From the NCBI GenBank assembly GCA_039621445.1, contig CP154955.1, forward strand, positions 52,791,384-52,855,383: a DNA stretch of 64,000 nucleotides, in the 5' to 3' direction. Below the pieces are notes generated by a model. It worked only from the letters and a program-made list of their open reading frames with translations. It was not told the origin of the DNA and made no database searches. The stretch is from Euglena gracilis (taxonomy: Eukaryota > Euglenida > Euglenophyceae > Euglenales). Position numbers and translations under genes: made by a program. Shown here piece by piece: positions 1 through 9,585 of this stretch (position 1 is the first letter of the stretch; each line of letters starts with the position of its first letter).

Positions 1-467
1 TGACTCCCAAGGGGGGGTTACCCCCTGTTTGATGAGTTGCAGCACCCTGGGGGGGGGCAACCTTTTGCCACCATGGCGGCTGGTGCTGAAGCCTCTGAAA
101 CAGAGGCACTCCCAGAAAGTGCTGCTCTGTCAGCAGCAGCACCTCGGTGATCTGTTCCACATATCTCAAGCATGCAGCTTCCCACAGCCTGCAGATGTCT
201 TGGCTTCTGCCCCTCAGTGCTGGTTGACTTTGTGGCACAATACCCAGCTCTGGAGGACACATTGTCCTTTTGGGACTTGATGAGTTCTGATCTGAAAAGG
301 AAGGAGCAATACTTCCTGGCAAGATGTTGGGCAAACTATTTTCCTCCTTTGGACTTGCCTTTCCCTTTGGGGCCAGACCGCCATGGTCTTGGTTGCTAGT
401 TTGTTGGCCGTTGCTTGAACTTCCACCCTTTTCCACCTGTGGGGGTGGGAAAATGCCACATGGGGAA

Positions 468-1150
468 CTAACCCTTGGAGGGGGATTTGATACCCTCTTT
501 GTTGATGCCAGCTTGGGATTTGGCCATTTTGATGTCTTCAGGGGTGAACAGGCCATTTCCTGGCTGTATGGTCTGAGGGATGCTTCTCTGCTTCCTCTCC
601 TTGACAATGTCTCCTTCACAGGCAGCCACGTATGCGAATAATTGTTGGCTCAAACCCAATACGTCTTCAGGGGCTGCTTGTAAGGTGCAGTGCAGCGCTG
701 CCAAGATACGCAGTATGTTCAAGAACTTCTACTGGACTGCAGGCAGGGTGCGGTCATACCCACTCTTACCGTCTTGACGGTGGTTGTTTTCATCCGCTTT
801 GGGCTTCAGGGTCTTCCGGGTGGGTATCTGTTCCAGCAAACTTCGTACGTCCAATCGTAAGTCCCCAGACTGTACCTGTGTCCATATCCTGTCCAGGTCC
901 CCCGGTAGTGCCTCCTCGGCCGTCCGCCAGGGGAAGTCCTGGGCTTCCTTCGCCGTGCGCGCTGCCTCCTCGTCGCGATCCATCTCCGCGTTGTTGTCGT
1001 GGCCGTCGTCCACTTCTCGTACAGCTTGAAGGCCACGTCCGATGCCTTGTCCCTTAGCTCCAATGACGGTATCGAGACGTTCTTCGTGAGTGCCAAGCTG
1101 TAGAGGTAAGCCACCAGATATGGTTGTAGGGTAGACTCCACCATAGCCAC
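468..1150 (-). pseudogene. Broken gag-like or hypothetical coding sequence
   Basis: Two minus-strand frames read as one protein. The upstream part (from 1150) starts MVESTLQPYL and runs into an acidic, charged stretch only if the frame changes once near 1020-1035. The second part (1013 to 468) is one continuous frame of 182 codons with a single internal TAG at 731-729, after LPAVQ and before KFLNILRIL. So there is one frameshift and one nonsense codon. Composition (charged, helical, no membrane segment) would suit a retroelement Gag, but I do not recognise the family. Similar-looking minus-strand frames continue to the left edge (260-18), so the gene may extend beyond the window. Confidence 0.4.
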
Positions 1151-1202
1151 TCCAGTGAGCTTAAGTACAGCAGGGGCACATCAAGTTGTATCCCACCCTG
1201 CT

Positions 1203-1535
1203 TCAGTCCTCTTCTGAACTGAACCAATCGTGGCCATCACGGCGGTAGCGTCGGCATCTCTCAAGAAGGCTGTTGTCAGCGATTCTTGTAAGAATTGTTG
1301 CTCCACGCCGTTTCGAAGGCCTCTTTTCGGTCTCGTCTTGCAGGTGCGAAATTTGCATGATCAGCTTGAATACTTTGGTTGCAGCTCCGTGCCAAAAGGC
1401 CGTTATGATTCGCCTACTCCGGCAAAGACGAGCAGTAAGAAACACCACAACCAACACCAAAAACACAAACAACAGCCGGAAAGAAGAGCAGGACCTCACT
1501 GGGGTCTTGTGCGGAGCCGGAGCTGTCGTGAGCAT
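1203..1535 (-). CDS. Hypothetical single-pass membrane protein, 110 aa
   Basis: This minus-strand ORF starts at a true ATG (1535-1533). Residues about 19-40 form one strongly hydrophobic segment (LLFVFLVLVVVFL) followed by Arg-rich sequence, as in a type II or tail-anchored membrane protein. The rest is basic and helical. It lies just upstream of the broken frame at 468-1150 on the same strand and could be part of the same decayed gene. No homologue is recognised, and the ORF could be fortuitous. Confidence 0.25.
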   Translation of the reverse strand: MLTTAPAPHKTPVRSCSSFRLLFVFLVLVVVFLTARLCRSRRIITAFWHGAATKVFKLIMQISHLQDETEKRPSKRRGATILTRIADNSLLERCRRYRRDGHDWFSSEED

Positions 1536-2159
1536 TGCAGAGTAGGATCGTTATCTGACCCTCCCTGCAAAATGTCCAACTCTTGAAACCACCACTGGGC
1601 CTGTGAAGTGGTGGCTGGCCAGTCTTGATGATTTCCCAAAGCTTGCTCTGATGGGAGAGGTTGAAACAAAAACCATCACCTGGAAAATAATTATGTGTAC
1701 TTTTTTTTAATGAAAGTGTGCAATGTTTCTTTCCCAGACCGGTTGCTATTTTATCTTTGCACGTTTTGATTCTTTATATTTTCCCTGGTTCTTTGACACG
1801 GTGCAATGAAAATGCATTTTTTAGTCCACCTCTCCCACACAGTGGCCATTGCTTATTTGCTCTCCCCACGATCTGCACCTCAGCTGAGTGACCTTTTTAC
1901 AAAATAGGCCATATCTTAACATCTGACCGTCTGAACATGAGTGATGATACTCTGAAAGCCTTAGCATTCATTTACCTGAACAAGGGATTGCTTGAAATCA
2001 CTGGTTGAACCCTGATTCATGGGCAAGGCTTCGTGGATCCAACGTCTTTTTGTGCCCTTTGTTGCTTTGCTTTGATGCTCCCTTATTTGTGTGGGCGGGA
2101 CCCCGCCTCCAGTGTTCAAAACCCGACAAATCCCGACAACACCACCAAAATCCCGTGTG
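1536..2159. other. Intergenic, nothing recognised
   Basis: Mixed-composition sequence with several T-rich runs. I see no coding frame of quality, no repeat and no RNA gene. Confidence 0.4.
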
Positions 2160-2425
2160 TCTGGAGGTGCTTGACTGTCACCCCACATTTACCCATACTG
2201 TCACCCCAAATTTACCCCCCACACTCCCCCCCACTGTAACCCCACACTTACCCCACACACTCACCCCACACTTACTCCCCACACTCCCCACTGTCACCCC
2301 GCAATTGCCCCCCACACTCCCCCCCACTATCAACCCACACTTAACCCCCCCCACTGTCACCCCACACTCACCCCCCACACTCCGCCCCACTGTCACCCCA
2401 CACTTAACCCCCACGGGGTACCAAG
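2160..2425. repeat. C-rich minisatellite, ACCCCACACT-type units
   Basis: Imperfect tandem copies of units such as ACTGTCACCCCACACTTACC of about 18-33 bp, with variable C-run length. A second short block of the same motif lies at 3196-3260, flanking the hairpin-rich stretch between. Long ORFs on both strands here are low-complexity translations of the repeat. Confidence 0.8.
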
Positions 2426-2950
2426 TCGGACCTGCACCTCCAGCCTCAGTGGCACGGTGGTACCCCGGGGGCATGCCCTGGAGTCGAGGCATGCCGCTAA
2501 CGCAGGCCGCACCCCTCCTAAACCCACACGCTGATCCCCGCGGCGAGTGCTCGTGGAGGAGGGTGGGGTGGGCGGACCGCCCTGAAGGGATCCTAAGCGG
2601 CTTCAGTGCCGTCCGGGCAACCCCCGGGGGCCTGGAGGGGCGGCCGGTCAGGCAGGGGAAGCCCAGGCAGCCCGGAGGGTGCCTGCAGCTGGGCAGCTCC
2701 GGCCGGAGGTCAGGGGTCTCGAGGGGCGCTGGGGGCCGCTGACAGGGAGCCGCAGCCGAGGACGGGTGCCCAAGGGGCCATGACGAGCCCCCCTCGGTTG
2801 TCCGGGTGCCCAGGTGGCCACCAACAACCCGGCCACAGCGAGCCTCTAGTGCCCTGCAGAGACCACCGACCCTGGCCAGGGCTGCACAGTCCCGGAGACC
2901 TCACGGCAGCAGGGTGGAGCCTACCCTCCTAAAGTCGCCCAAGCAAGGTG
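2426..2950. other. GC-rich non-coding stretch between minisatellite and hairpin cluster
   Basis: Strongly GC-rich sequence without stop-free frames of biological quality and without a recognised family. It joins directly to the hairpin cluster at 2970-3181 and may belong to the same unit. Confidence 0.35.
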
Positions 2951-2969
2951 GACGAGTGTCCTGGAACAT

Positions 2970-3181
2970 GGCCCCGGAAGGGCCTGCCAGACACCCACAC
3001 GCCTTCGGGCGTGTGGTCACTTGGGCGCCCCTGTTACCCATGCGGGTAGGGCAGTAGAGACGAGTCCGAAAGGACGCTGCCCGACGTGTCGGGCCAATTG
3101 GTCCCGGAAGGGTGACGCTGCAATGTCACCTGACCGGGGGTTGCCAGGCCACAGACGACACGGAGAGAGCGGGGCTCTCTC
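2970..3181. other. Cluster of seven successive hairpins (possible structured RNA)
   Basis: Seven non-overlapping hairpins can be drawn by eye: 2970-2984 (GGCCC/GGGCC); 2996-3015 (perfect 8-bp stem CACACGCC/GGCGTGTG with a TTCG loop); 3027-3052 (two stacked 4-bp stems); 3064-3075 (GTCC-GAAA-GGAC); 3079-3094 (6-bp stem, loop CGTG); 3111-3130 (6-bp stem GGTGAC/GTCACC); 3163-3181 (perfect 8-bp stem GAGAGAGC/GCTCTCTC, loop GGG). Two loops are the stable UUCG and GNRA types. The density suggests a folded RNA or an element of DNA secondary structure. No RNA family is recognised. Confidence 0.45.
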
Positions 3182-3195
3182 ACCCACCGAACTCC

Positions 3196-3540
3196 CCCCC
3201 CCCCCACACTTAACCCCCACGGTCACCGCACACTCACCCCCCAAAGTACCCCACACTCGACTGTGGGGGCTCCACTTTATGCCACATCTGATCCATCCAC
3301 CATATAAAAATGGTCTTGGCATGTTTTCCTGCCCTCCCCAATTGCCAAAAATTGCCCCACTGTTGACTGAAAGGCATCCCGCAAAACAGTGATGGCATAA
3401 AGTGGAGCCTCCATAATGCCCACAGTACCCCACACTGGAGTGGAGTGTGGGGGCACGGTCAGTTCTCCCGTGCCACATTTGTCTGACTGCAAGAACATCG
3501 AGCATATTCCACTGGTTTCATCCAAAAAAAATTCAGACAG
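3196..3540. repeat. Second C-rich block and a duplicated GTGGAG/ATAAAGTGG segment
   Basis: 3196-3260 repeats the CCCCCACACT motif of 2160-2425. At 3255-3300 and 3395-3445 the phrases around 'tgccacatc' and 'taaagtggagcctcc' recur in inverted or rearranged order, so this is repeat debris with no gene. Confidence 0.4.
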
Positions 3541-3554
3541 AGGCACAAAATGGA

Positions 3555-3690
3555 ACAGACGCCTCGGGCTTCGCACTTTGCCATTGTGAGGCCATGCCTT
3601 GCTCGCCGGCGGTTCGTTCGTTATGTGATTGTTCGCTGCGCTGGGTTAGGAGGTCCCGCTTAGTGCCTTTTTTCGCCAGAGTTGGCTGAT
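3555..3690 (-). repeat. Module M (end) plus module N, inverted copy
   Basis: The sequence from about 3562 reads CGGGCTTCGCACTTTGCC then CATTGTGAGGCC, which is the reverse complement of one end of module M. It is followed by module N in reverse orientation (ending ...GCTTAGTGCC about 3665). The same M/N arrangement occurs at 5680-5765, also just upstream of a frame that begins MSN(A/S)VEKK, so this is the left boundary of a family copy. Confidence 0.6.
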
Positions 3691-3846
3691 TCCTAACTTT
3701 CCCTTCGACACCCAGAAGAATGTAAAAGAGTTCACGAACGAAGAACAACCGAGAAAAGAAGTCAATATCAATTCAATATCCACAAGGACACGAACCAGAC
3801 GAATATCATTTGAGAAGTATATTATCAAATTTCAATCTCGACGTCC

Positions 3847-4269
3847 ATGAGTAATGCAGTGGAGAAGAAAATGGATTTTTTTGGCCACCCTGGCCGCGGA
3901 CGTCCTGGAACAGTTGCCGCAGCAGCTGGAGACCTTGGACATGCGGTCAAAACGCAGCAAACCGTGGCCTTTCTTCCCCCCCAGAGCCCCACCGAAGAAA
4001 TTTCCCAGACCAAACCCTCCCCAGTGAGTGCCACGGTCCTTGGACCACTGTGCCCAGAAGGCCCAGAAGACAGAAGTCAGCCCCAGCCCTTGGTGGGCAA
4101 AGGATGGGTCATGGGGGCCCACAATGCTTCACATTTGGACAAATCCCCTCAGGAAGGGACAGAAAAGGTCTGTCCAACCCCCCAGTTCATTTTGCACAAC
4201 AGCCCCTCTCATGGGGACAAGGGGGGGTCACAGCAGCCCCCCCAGATTTCCAATGGGGTTGGAGGCTAA
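3847..4269 (+). CDS. Family-A ORF beginning MSNAVEKK, 140 aa
   Basis: The ATG at 3847 begins MSNAVEKKMDFFG. A paralogous frame at 5911 begins MSNSVEKKLKQ and keeps the motif GxxVAA(A/V)AGxxG, so the start and N-terminal 40 residues are supported by two copies. The rest is Pro/Gln/Ser-rich and looks disordered. No known domain. It is preceded in both copies by the conserved leader with CGACACCCAGA. Confidence 0.4.
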   Translation: MSNAVEKKMDFFGHPGRGRPGTVAAAAGDLGHAVKTQQTVAFLPPQSPTEEISQTKPSPVSATVLGPLCPEGPEDRSQPQPLVGKGWVMGAHNASHLDKSPQEGTEKVCPTPQFILHNSPSHGDKGGSQQPPQISNGVGG

Positions 4270-4766
4270 GAAGAAATCAAGGCCCAGAAGGCCAAAAGAT
4301 AGATTATGGGAAAAAATTTGTACATGAAGACCTTGGAGACCATCACGGTGGACCCACAGTGGCCAACAAGAAGCTAAGGAAGCTGCTGGAGAAATCCCCC
4401 GAGGGACCCACAGAGGCCCTCTGCCAAAATAAGGGGGAAAAGGGGACCCACAGTGGCCCTTTCAATGACCCATCCCCAGGAGGAAAAGGGACCCACAGTG
4501 GCCCTTTCAATGACCCATCCCCAGGAGGAAAAGGGACCCACAGTGGCCCTTTTGGACGGAGGGGGAGAAACCCCTCCAACAATTATTTCTCAATTCCCAG
4601 TTATTTAATTAAGCGGGGGACCCACAGAGGCCCCCCTATGGTATGTCAACCAACAACATCAACACGGAGAAGACCAGATAGTCCAAACTGGGGAATTAAG
4701 CCCTATGGCATGTCTTCCAGCAAGGTGAGGGTCTTCCAGAGAGGTGAGCAGAGCGGGAGAGAGTGA
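4050..4766 (+). CDS. Family-A low-complexity ORF with 15-aa repeats, 238 aa
   Basis: This frame overlaps the 3' end of the 3847 ORF. The central part contains in-phase tandem copies of a 15-residue unit, GTHSGPFNDPSPGGK, encoded by exact 45-bp DNA repeats (4446-4545). Because the repeat length is a multiple of three, the frame survives copy-number change. No domain is recognised and it is unclear whether it is translated. Confidence 0.3.
   Translation: MPRRPRRQKSAPALGGQRMGHGGPQCFTFGQIPSGRDRKGLSNPPVHFAQQPLSWGQGGVTAAPPDFQWGWRLRRNQGPEGQKIDYGKKFVHEDLGDHHGGPTVANKKLRKLLEKSPEGPTEALCQNKGEKGTHSGPFNDPSPGGKGTHSGPFNDPSPGGKGTHSGPFGRRGRNPSNNYFSIPSYLIKRGTHRGPPMVCQPTTSTRRRPDSPNWGIKPYGMSSSKVRVFQRGEQSGRE
4446..4555. 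repeat. 45-bp tandem repeat
   Basis: Two exact 45-bp units and a partial third, starting with ACCCACAGTGGCCCTTT at 4446, 4491 and 4536. Diverged single copies of the core GGACCCACAG(T/A)GGCC occur at about 4350, 4406 and 4618. Confidence 0.85.
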
Positions 4767-5354
4767 ATGCACATCCCCCCAGAAAAAAATTCTTTTTCCA
4801 AGGGCCTAGGGGTGCAATATCCAACACCCACAGCCCAGACCCCCCAAAATCATCTTGTCCAGAAATACCTTCCATGCAGGAAAAATTGGGAGACACCTCC
4901 CTCCATCAAAGGTTGCAAGAAAGCTTATGTGGCAGCAACACGTTTCTTTATGAAACCTGGGGGTCCCCTTAAAATTACGTTAAAACCTCCCTATAAAGCC
5001 ATTAAGGTAGATACTACTGCTTCTATCACCAAAGAATTTTTGACCAAACAGGGGGTCCCCCCAGGTTTGGTGATCCCTCTCCACCAGAGGGGCAGGGGTT
5101 GGTTGGCTAAAAAAAATGGGCCTTTCTGCGAAAAAGTTTGTGAAATTGGTCAATTGAAGGGGGTGGAGGCTTCACAGCCCACTACCAAAGACGTGGTACA
5201 CAAGGTGCTTGGAGGGTACCCTAGCCCCCCTTTTTTCAGTGCACAATCTGGCCTCACAATGGCAAATTGCGGAGCCCGAGGTGTCTCGTACTCCCTCGAG
5301 GCAAGCCGAAAAGGGAGGAAGGGACACCGAGGGCGAAGCACAAAGACATTGTGA
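4767..5354 (+). CDS. Family-A 3' ORF, 195 aa
   Basis: The frame runs from 4767 into module M. Residues about 50-125 (FFMKPGGPLKITLKPPYKAI to GWLAKKNGPF) are shared at DNA level with degraded copies at 59350-59540 and 62770-62900, so this portion was once under selection or spread by transposition. The C-terminal 35 residues are translated from module M and are probably not protein-coding. Function unknown. Confidence 0.35.
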   Translation: MHIPPEKNSFSKGLGVQYPTPTAQTPQNHLVQKYLPCRKNWETPPSIKGCKKAYVAATRFFMKPGGPLKITLKPPYKAIKVDTTASITKEFLTKQGVPPGLVIPLHQRGRGWLAKKNGPFCEKVCEIGQLKGVEASQPTTKDVVHKVLGGYPSPPFFSAQSGLTMANCGARGVSYSLEASRKGRKGHRGRSTKTL

Positions 5355-5357
5355 GAC
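5252..5357 (+). repeat. Module M, plus orientation
   Basis: The module is bounded by GGCCTCACAATGG and CATTGTGAG, with the internal signature GGGCGAAGCACAAAGAC. Its reverse complement matches 5577-5679 over about 104 bp with only a few differences, giving a long inverted pair 220 bp apart. Confidence 0.75.
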
Positions 5358-5492
5358 CGACCCCCACCCATATCCGAAAATTTGTCATTAAACGCCCTCG
5401 GTCAGAAGATGGGGGCCAGGGGGGGGGGAGGTGAGGGGGACCCCCCCCAGAGGACGGTGCCATGGTCACCACGTGGGAGACAATGCAGCCAA
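5358..5492. other. G-rich spacer between inverted M copies
   Basis: GC-rich, with a G10 run near 5412-5421. This is the loop region of the 5252-5679 inverted repeat. No gene. Confidence 0.4.
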
Positions 5493-5765
5493 TTACGGCG
5501 AGGCGGCACTAAGCAGGAACTCCTAACACAGCGCAGCGAAAGAGAACACAACAAACCACCGGCGAGAAAGGCATGGCCTCACAATGTCTTTGTGCTTCGC
5601 CCTCGGTGTCCCTTCCTCCCTTTTCGGCTGGCCTCGAGGGAGCACGACCTCGGGCTCCGCACATTGCCATTGTGAGGCCATGGCTTGCTCGCGGCGGCTT
5701 GCTATGATTGCTTTGTGTGCGCTGGGTTAGGAGTCTGCTCTCAGTTCCCTTTTCGCCGTATTTGG
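5493..5765. repeat. N-M-N' palindrome (about 270 bp)
   Basis: Module N (5493-5574, GGCACTAAGC ... GGCGAGAAAGGC), module M (5575-5679) and inverted N (5680-5765, GGCTTGCTCGC ... GTTCCCTTTTCGCC) form one large imperfect inverted repeat. The inner arms ATGGCCTCACAATG (5573-5586) and CATTGTGAGGCCAT (5668-5681) are perfect. Single-stranded, it would fold into a hairpin. Confidence 0.7.
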
Positions 5766-5778
5766 CTGACTCCTAAAA

Positions 5779-6057
5779 TTGCCCATCGACACCCAGAGCA
5801 GAATCCACGAGCGAAGACAAACCAAGAGAAGAAACCAGTATCAAACGAATATGCAGAAGGACACGAACCGCACGAATCAATTTACAATCTACAATTTCAA
5901 TTTGACTTCAATGAGCAATTCTGTGGAGAAGAAATTAAAACAATCCTGTCGACGTGAACTACCTGGAGAAGCAGTCGCCGCAGTAGCTGGAGAACCTGGA
6001 GGTGCAGACGAAACGTGGCTAACCGGGGCCGCCCCTGCCCTCTGTGTCTCTGCATAA
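5779..6057 (+). pseudogene. Family-A copy 2, MSNSVEKK frame
   Basis: The leader and N-terminus duplicate copy 1: the ATG at 5911 gives MSNSVEKK, followed by GEAVAAVAGEPGG. The frame stops at 6057. A second frame (6015-6240) continues with ACGTGGC...CCACAGTGGTCAAGAAGACGC, which resembles the later part of copy 1. The copy was cut by insertion of element 1 at 6289. Confidence 0.4.
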
Positions 6058-6239
6058 AGGATTTTTCAACAAAAAAACCCACCCAGGGACGGCCACGGAC
6101 TGTGGACCACAGTGGTCAAGAAGACGCTAAGGAGACAGGTTCCCCCGTCCCAATACAAGAAAAAAAACCTGGGCATTATGGACCGAACAAAAAGCCAGAC
6201 TGGACACAAGAAACCCAGAAGATGTCAAAGACATTTGAG

Positions 6240-6288
6240 AAGACGGAATCGGACTTCCACGACACAGGAAGGGGGAGGAAGGGACCAA
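6240..6288 (+). repeat. Left half of a module M copy split by element 1
   Basis: The sequence up to GGAGGAAGGGACCAA at 6288 rejoins at 17661 (CCAAGAGGGCGAAGCAC) once the LTR element and one TSD copy are removed. The joined sequence matches the reverse complement of 18010-18085 almost base for base. Confidence 0.75.
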
Positions 6289-7155
6289 TGTTCGCCCACC
6301 CCACCCCCTGTGCGCCGCCGGTCGCCTCCGTGACCGGCGAGTCCCGGTGGACCGAGGGCCCGGGGGGGGGGGTCCTCGTCGTCGTGGATAACCACCGTCA
6401 GCAGGGGGGTGGGGTGGGGCCTGCGCTTTCTCGGGGAATTGGTGGGCTGAAGCCAACCCCCATTTTTTCACCCAGGTGGTTTCCCCAACCCCAGCCGGCG
6501 CGTAGGATCGTTTTTTCAATGTTTGCCGCAATTTTAGTGAAAAAACGAAGAATCTGCCATTTTGCTTGAAATCTCACTTTTATCCTCTCTCTTTCTCTCT
6601 CACTCTCACACTCTCTCTTGCACACCTTGAAGGTAAACCCAACCCACAAACCAACCCACTGAAACTTGAAACTTTGAGAGTGAGAAACTGAAAGCAGCTG
6701 AATGTGAAGAATTGAAAACGAATGTGAAATGTGAACGTGTGAAAATGTGCAAACCGGGGGGCAAGGAGGTGAGGGGTAGGGGGTACAGTGGAAGGCGGTG
6801 AAGGTGGTGGTGTTGTAGGGTCTTGAATCCTTCTTGACTTCAAAAACCAAATTGACTTCAATAACCAATGAGTAATTGCGATTCAAAGTCCACCAACAAC
6901 TGCAGTCCCCACTTCCAATTCCAACCAAGAATGCAAATGCCAAATTCAATACAAATGTATCTCTTCTTTGCCAAATGATGGAAAAAAAAACCCTCAAGTT
7001 CTGTGAAAAAAAAAACAGAATTTGAAACGTCTTTGAAATTTGACCCGCTTCCAATTTAAGTCGCGGGTTTATCTAACTGATTGGCTGTAACCCGCGACTT
7101 TGTAATTTGCGCTTTCTGGCAATTTTTGGCTGCCGGCAGAAGCCGGCAGCCGACA
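6289..7155 (-). repeat. Element 1 3' LTR
   Basis: In element orientation it runs from TGTCGGCTGCCGGC to GGGCGAACA. It carries a perfect 10-bp terminal hairpin (7128-7137/7142-7151), a 12-bp hairpin stem (7058-7069/7089-7100), and a CT-microsatellite near 6591-6628. Confidence 0.9.
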
Positions 7156-7166
7156 CCCTCTCCCTT
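7156..7166 (-). promoter_or_regulatory. Element 1 polypurine tract
   Basis: AAGGGAGAGGG on the minus strand ends directly at the 3' LTR. This is the expected site of plus-strand priming. Confidence 0.8.
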
Positions 7167-7189
7167 GTGACCTTAGTCGGACACCAAAA

Positions 7190-7715
7190 ACTTGCCCCCC
7201 CCCCCTTCCTCAACAAAGACAGGGAACTCCTCCAATCGGCACTCCTTCACCCAAAGCCTATGTCCGACACATGCTCCCTTGAACCAACAAACGGGAAATA
7301 AAATACAGGGACTATGGCTTTCAAGTGCCTTCAAACCTTTGGGAAAGACTCGGTTCCCCAACCAATGAATATTTGGCTGCCCCCCCCGCTTCTCACGGGT
7401 ATTATGAGGGTCTTCACCAAGATTTGCCCCCCCCTTCCAACGGGTCGGGGGATTTTTGGTTCAAATTCGTCAAGCCCTCCCCCCCCCTCGGGCCGGGTGG
7501 ACTTTTGTCAACAATTCAAACGCCCACCCCCCTCCTCGAGCCGGGGGGGTTTTGTCAAAAAAACAAGCGCCCCCCCCCCCTCCTCGTGACGGGGGATTTT
7601 TGTCAAAAAATCAAGCGCCCCCCCCCCTCGGGCCGGGGGTATTTTGTCAAAAAATTCAAACGCCCCCCCCCTCCTCGAGCCGGGGGATTTTTGTAAAACC
7701 GAAGGGGGGCTCATA
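7190..7715. repeat. C-run minisatellite in element 1 3' region
   Basis: About five units of 45-55 bp, each with a CCCCCCCCTCCTCG(AG)CCGGG block followed by (G)ATTTTTGTCAAAAA. The three plus-strand frames open through it are repeat translations with Pro-rich content and are not supported as genes. Confidence 0.75.
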
Positions 7716-8411
7716 ATGTGACCATGGACTCCAACCACAATGTAATCCATCATCTCAAAGAATAAATCTCCAAACCCTGACAACACCGGGAGGGAAGAGG
7801 AGGGGACGGCAATTATAGAAAGTGCGGTGGGGCAATGAGCGCAGTGGGGCGAATATAATAGCAATGCGGCGGCGTATGCACTGAGGTGCCCCTTGCACTC
7901 CTGGCCCCCTGGCGGGGCCTTTTTCTCCAATTTGCATTCTTCTTCGCAAATTCTTGCATTTGTACATTTTCTCATTTACACGCTCATGCCTTTGTGCGTG
8001 CACTCACACCCACACGGACGTGGAAGTTCGGTTTTTTGAATTTTGGTGTTGCGTTAAAAACAGCACTTTGCCTTCCCACAACCTTGAATCAAGGCCTCCT
8101 AGCTCACTCAAGAGCTTATGGCCCACCGTCAATTTTGAGTTCGGACATTATGTCCATTTTCACTTTTTTCTCACGACAATATTTTACAAACTCCCAACTG
8201 AAACGGTGAATAAAATTCCCTGCCGGTTCCCAGCTCTCCTCCCCGTCCTCATGTCCGACCCACTTGGTCAAAAATTCCCACTTTCAATCTTTTCCTTTCC
8301 GGGGTCTTAGAATTTTCTCCACCTCCCACTCGTCAGTTAATGCCTCTTCTTCTTTTCGGTCCGTTTATAATAAAAAAGAGGGACCCCCTTACCTTCGACT
8401 TGGGGTTCAGT
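7716..8411. other. Element 1 3' untranslated region, nothing recognised
   Basis: No frame on either strand has a recognised domain. The right part (8260-8411) leads into the tandem duplication. Confidence 0.35.
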
Positions 8412-9585
8412 TTTCTGAGATGTCTTTTTTCTGGGAATTCACTTGGATTTTCTGGCTTCAGCCCTTCAAAAACCACTTCTTTTGTAACCTTCCGCCGGAA
8501 CTTCCACCAGTAAAACCCAAAGCAAGGGATCAAAACAAAGTCTTCCAAGACGCTTTGAACAAGGTATTCAGCTTTTTGCCACCTACAAAGTGAAATGGCA
8601 ATTTTTTTTCTGTGAATTAGGCTTTGCTCTTCCTAATTTTTGCTGTAGCCAGCCGCCCTCCCACACACCCCTCCCAGGCCAATGCCGACAACCCACGAAG
8701 TTGGGCGGCTGGCATTGATCTGGGGATTTTGCTCTGGGGGTGGTTTTTTTTTTAGGGGGGGGGGGCGCTGTCGAGGGTGTAATGTACAACAAAACCGATT
8801 AAAGCGTAAAGCAGCTGCTGCCAGCAATCCCAGCCAATACAACACAATCCTCCATGACCCCCCCTTGCCCACTCCTGGGCCCATTTGGGACGCCATCTGA
8901 GGAACCCGTGGTTTCCCCCCAGAAACCACAAGTTATCCCAGAAGGCCCCCCAGAAGCCCAGGCTGGCTCGGGTTGCCAATTGTGAATGGCAGGGCAGGGC
9001 CCCCTTGAAGCGGCACCCACAAAATGGCAGGGCCAGGCACCAACATTTTCAAAATCCAAAACTGACATTTAAATTCTGACAATTGATTCTGCAAATCTTT
9101 TTTTGACATTGACATGTTGAACTTTCTTCTGCCCAAAATTGTGTGCATTGATCCGAGCCGAATCGGGTACCATTGACTGCCCAAAGGATTTACAACACAA
9201 ATGGACAATTGAAACTGAGTTGCACAGTGTGTGGTGTGGCATAAGGGGCTGCTGGGCCCAAAAATGCTAAAGCATTTGCCTCCCAACCCATCACAGCAGT
9301 ACAGAACTTTGGGACTGGAAATGACATGTGCATTTTGCCTGGTGTGTCCTGGGGCTACTGCGCCCAAATTTGCTTTTGGAAAGTGCCTCCCAACCCATAA
9401 ATGGTGTGGCAAAAGGGGCTACGTGGCCCGAACTTTCCAGCAACGGACTCCCAACCCAAACAAAAGCACAAACTGCAGAAAACTGTCACAGAATCTGTTC
9501 CAAATGTTTTCAACCATCCAACACCCAGCTGCAAATTACAATCTGCAGCATGAGCAGGGTGTCCATCAGCAGTACATACCAGAGC

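Larger units (their letters stand above)
3540..5357 (+). mobile_element. Family-A repeat element, copy 1
   Basis: The left end (3555-3690) and right end (5252-5357) carry module M in opposite orientations, as terminal inverted repeats would. Between them lie three plus-strand open frames. A partial second copy with the same 5' layout starts at 5668. Copies of its 3' half occur at 59.3-59.8 and 62.7-63.2 kb. No transposase or reverse transcriptase is visible, so it is probably a non-autonomous DNA or foldback-type element. The class is inferred from the end structure only. Confidence 0.45.

Noticed and set aside
2005-2742. 245-aa Pro/Thr-rich protein
   Set aside because: It spans the C-rich minisatellite and a GC-rich stretch. 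The composition follows the repeat and no domain is present.
3060-3080. Active hammerhead ribozyme
   Set aside because: Only stem II and GACGAG are present. The conserved CU before it and the AAA after it are missing, so the catalytic core is incomplete.
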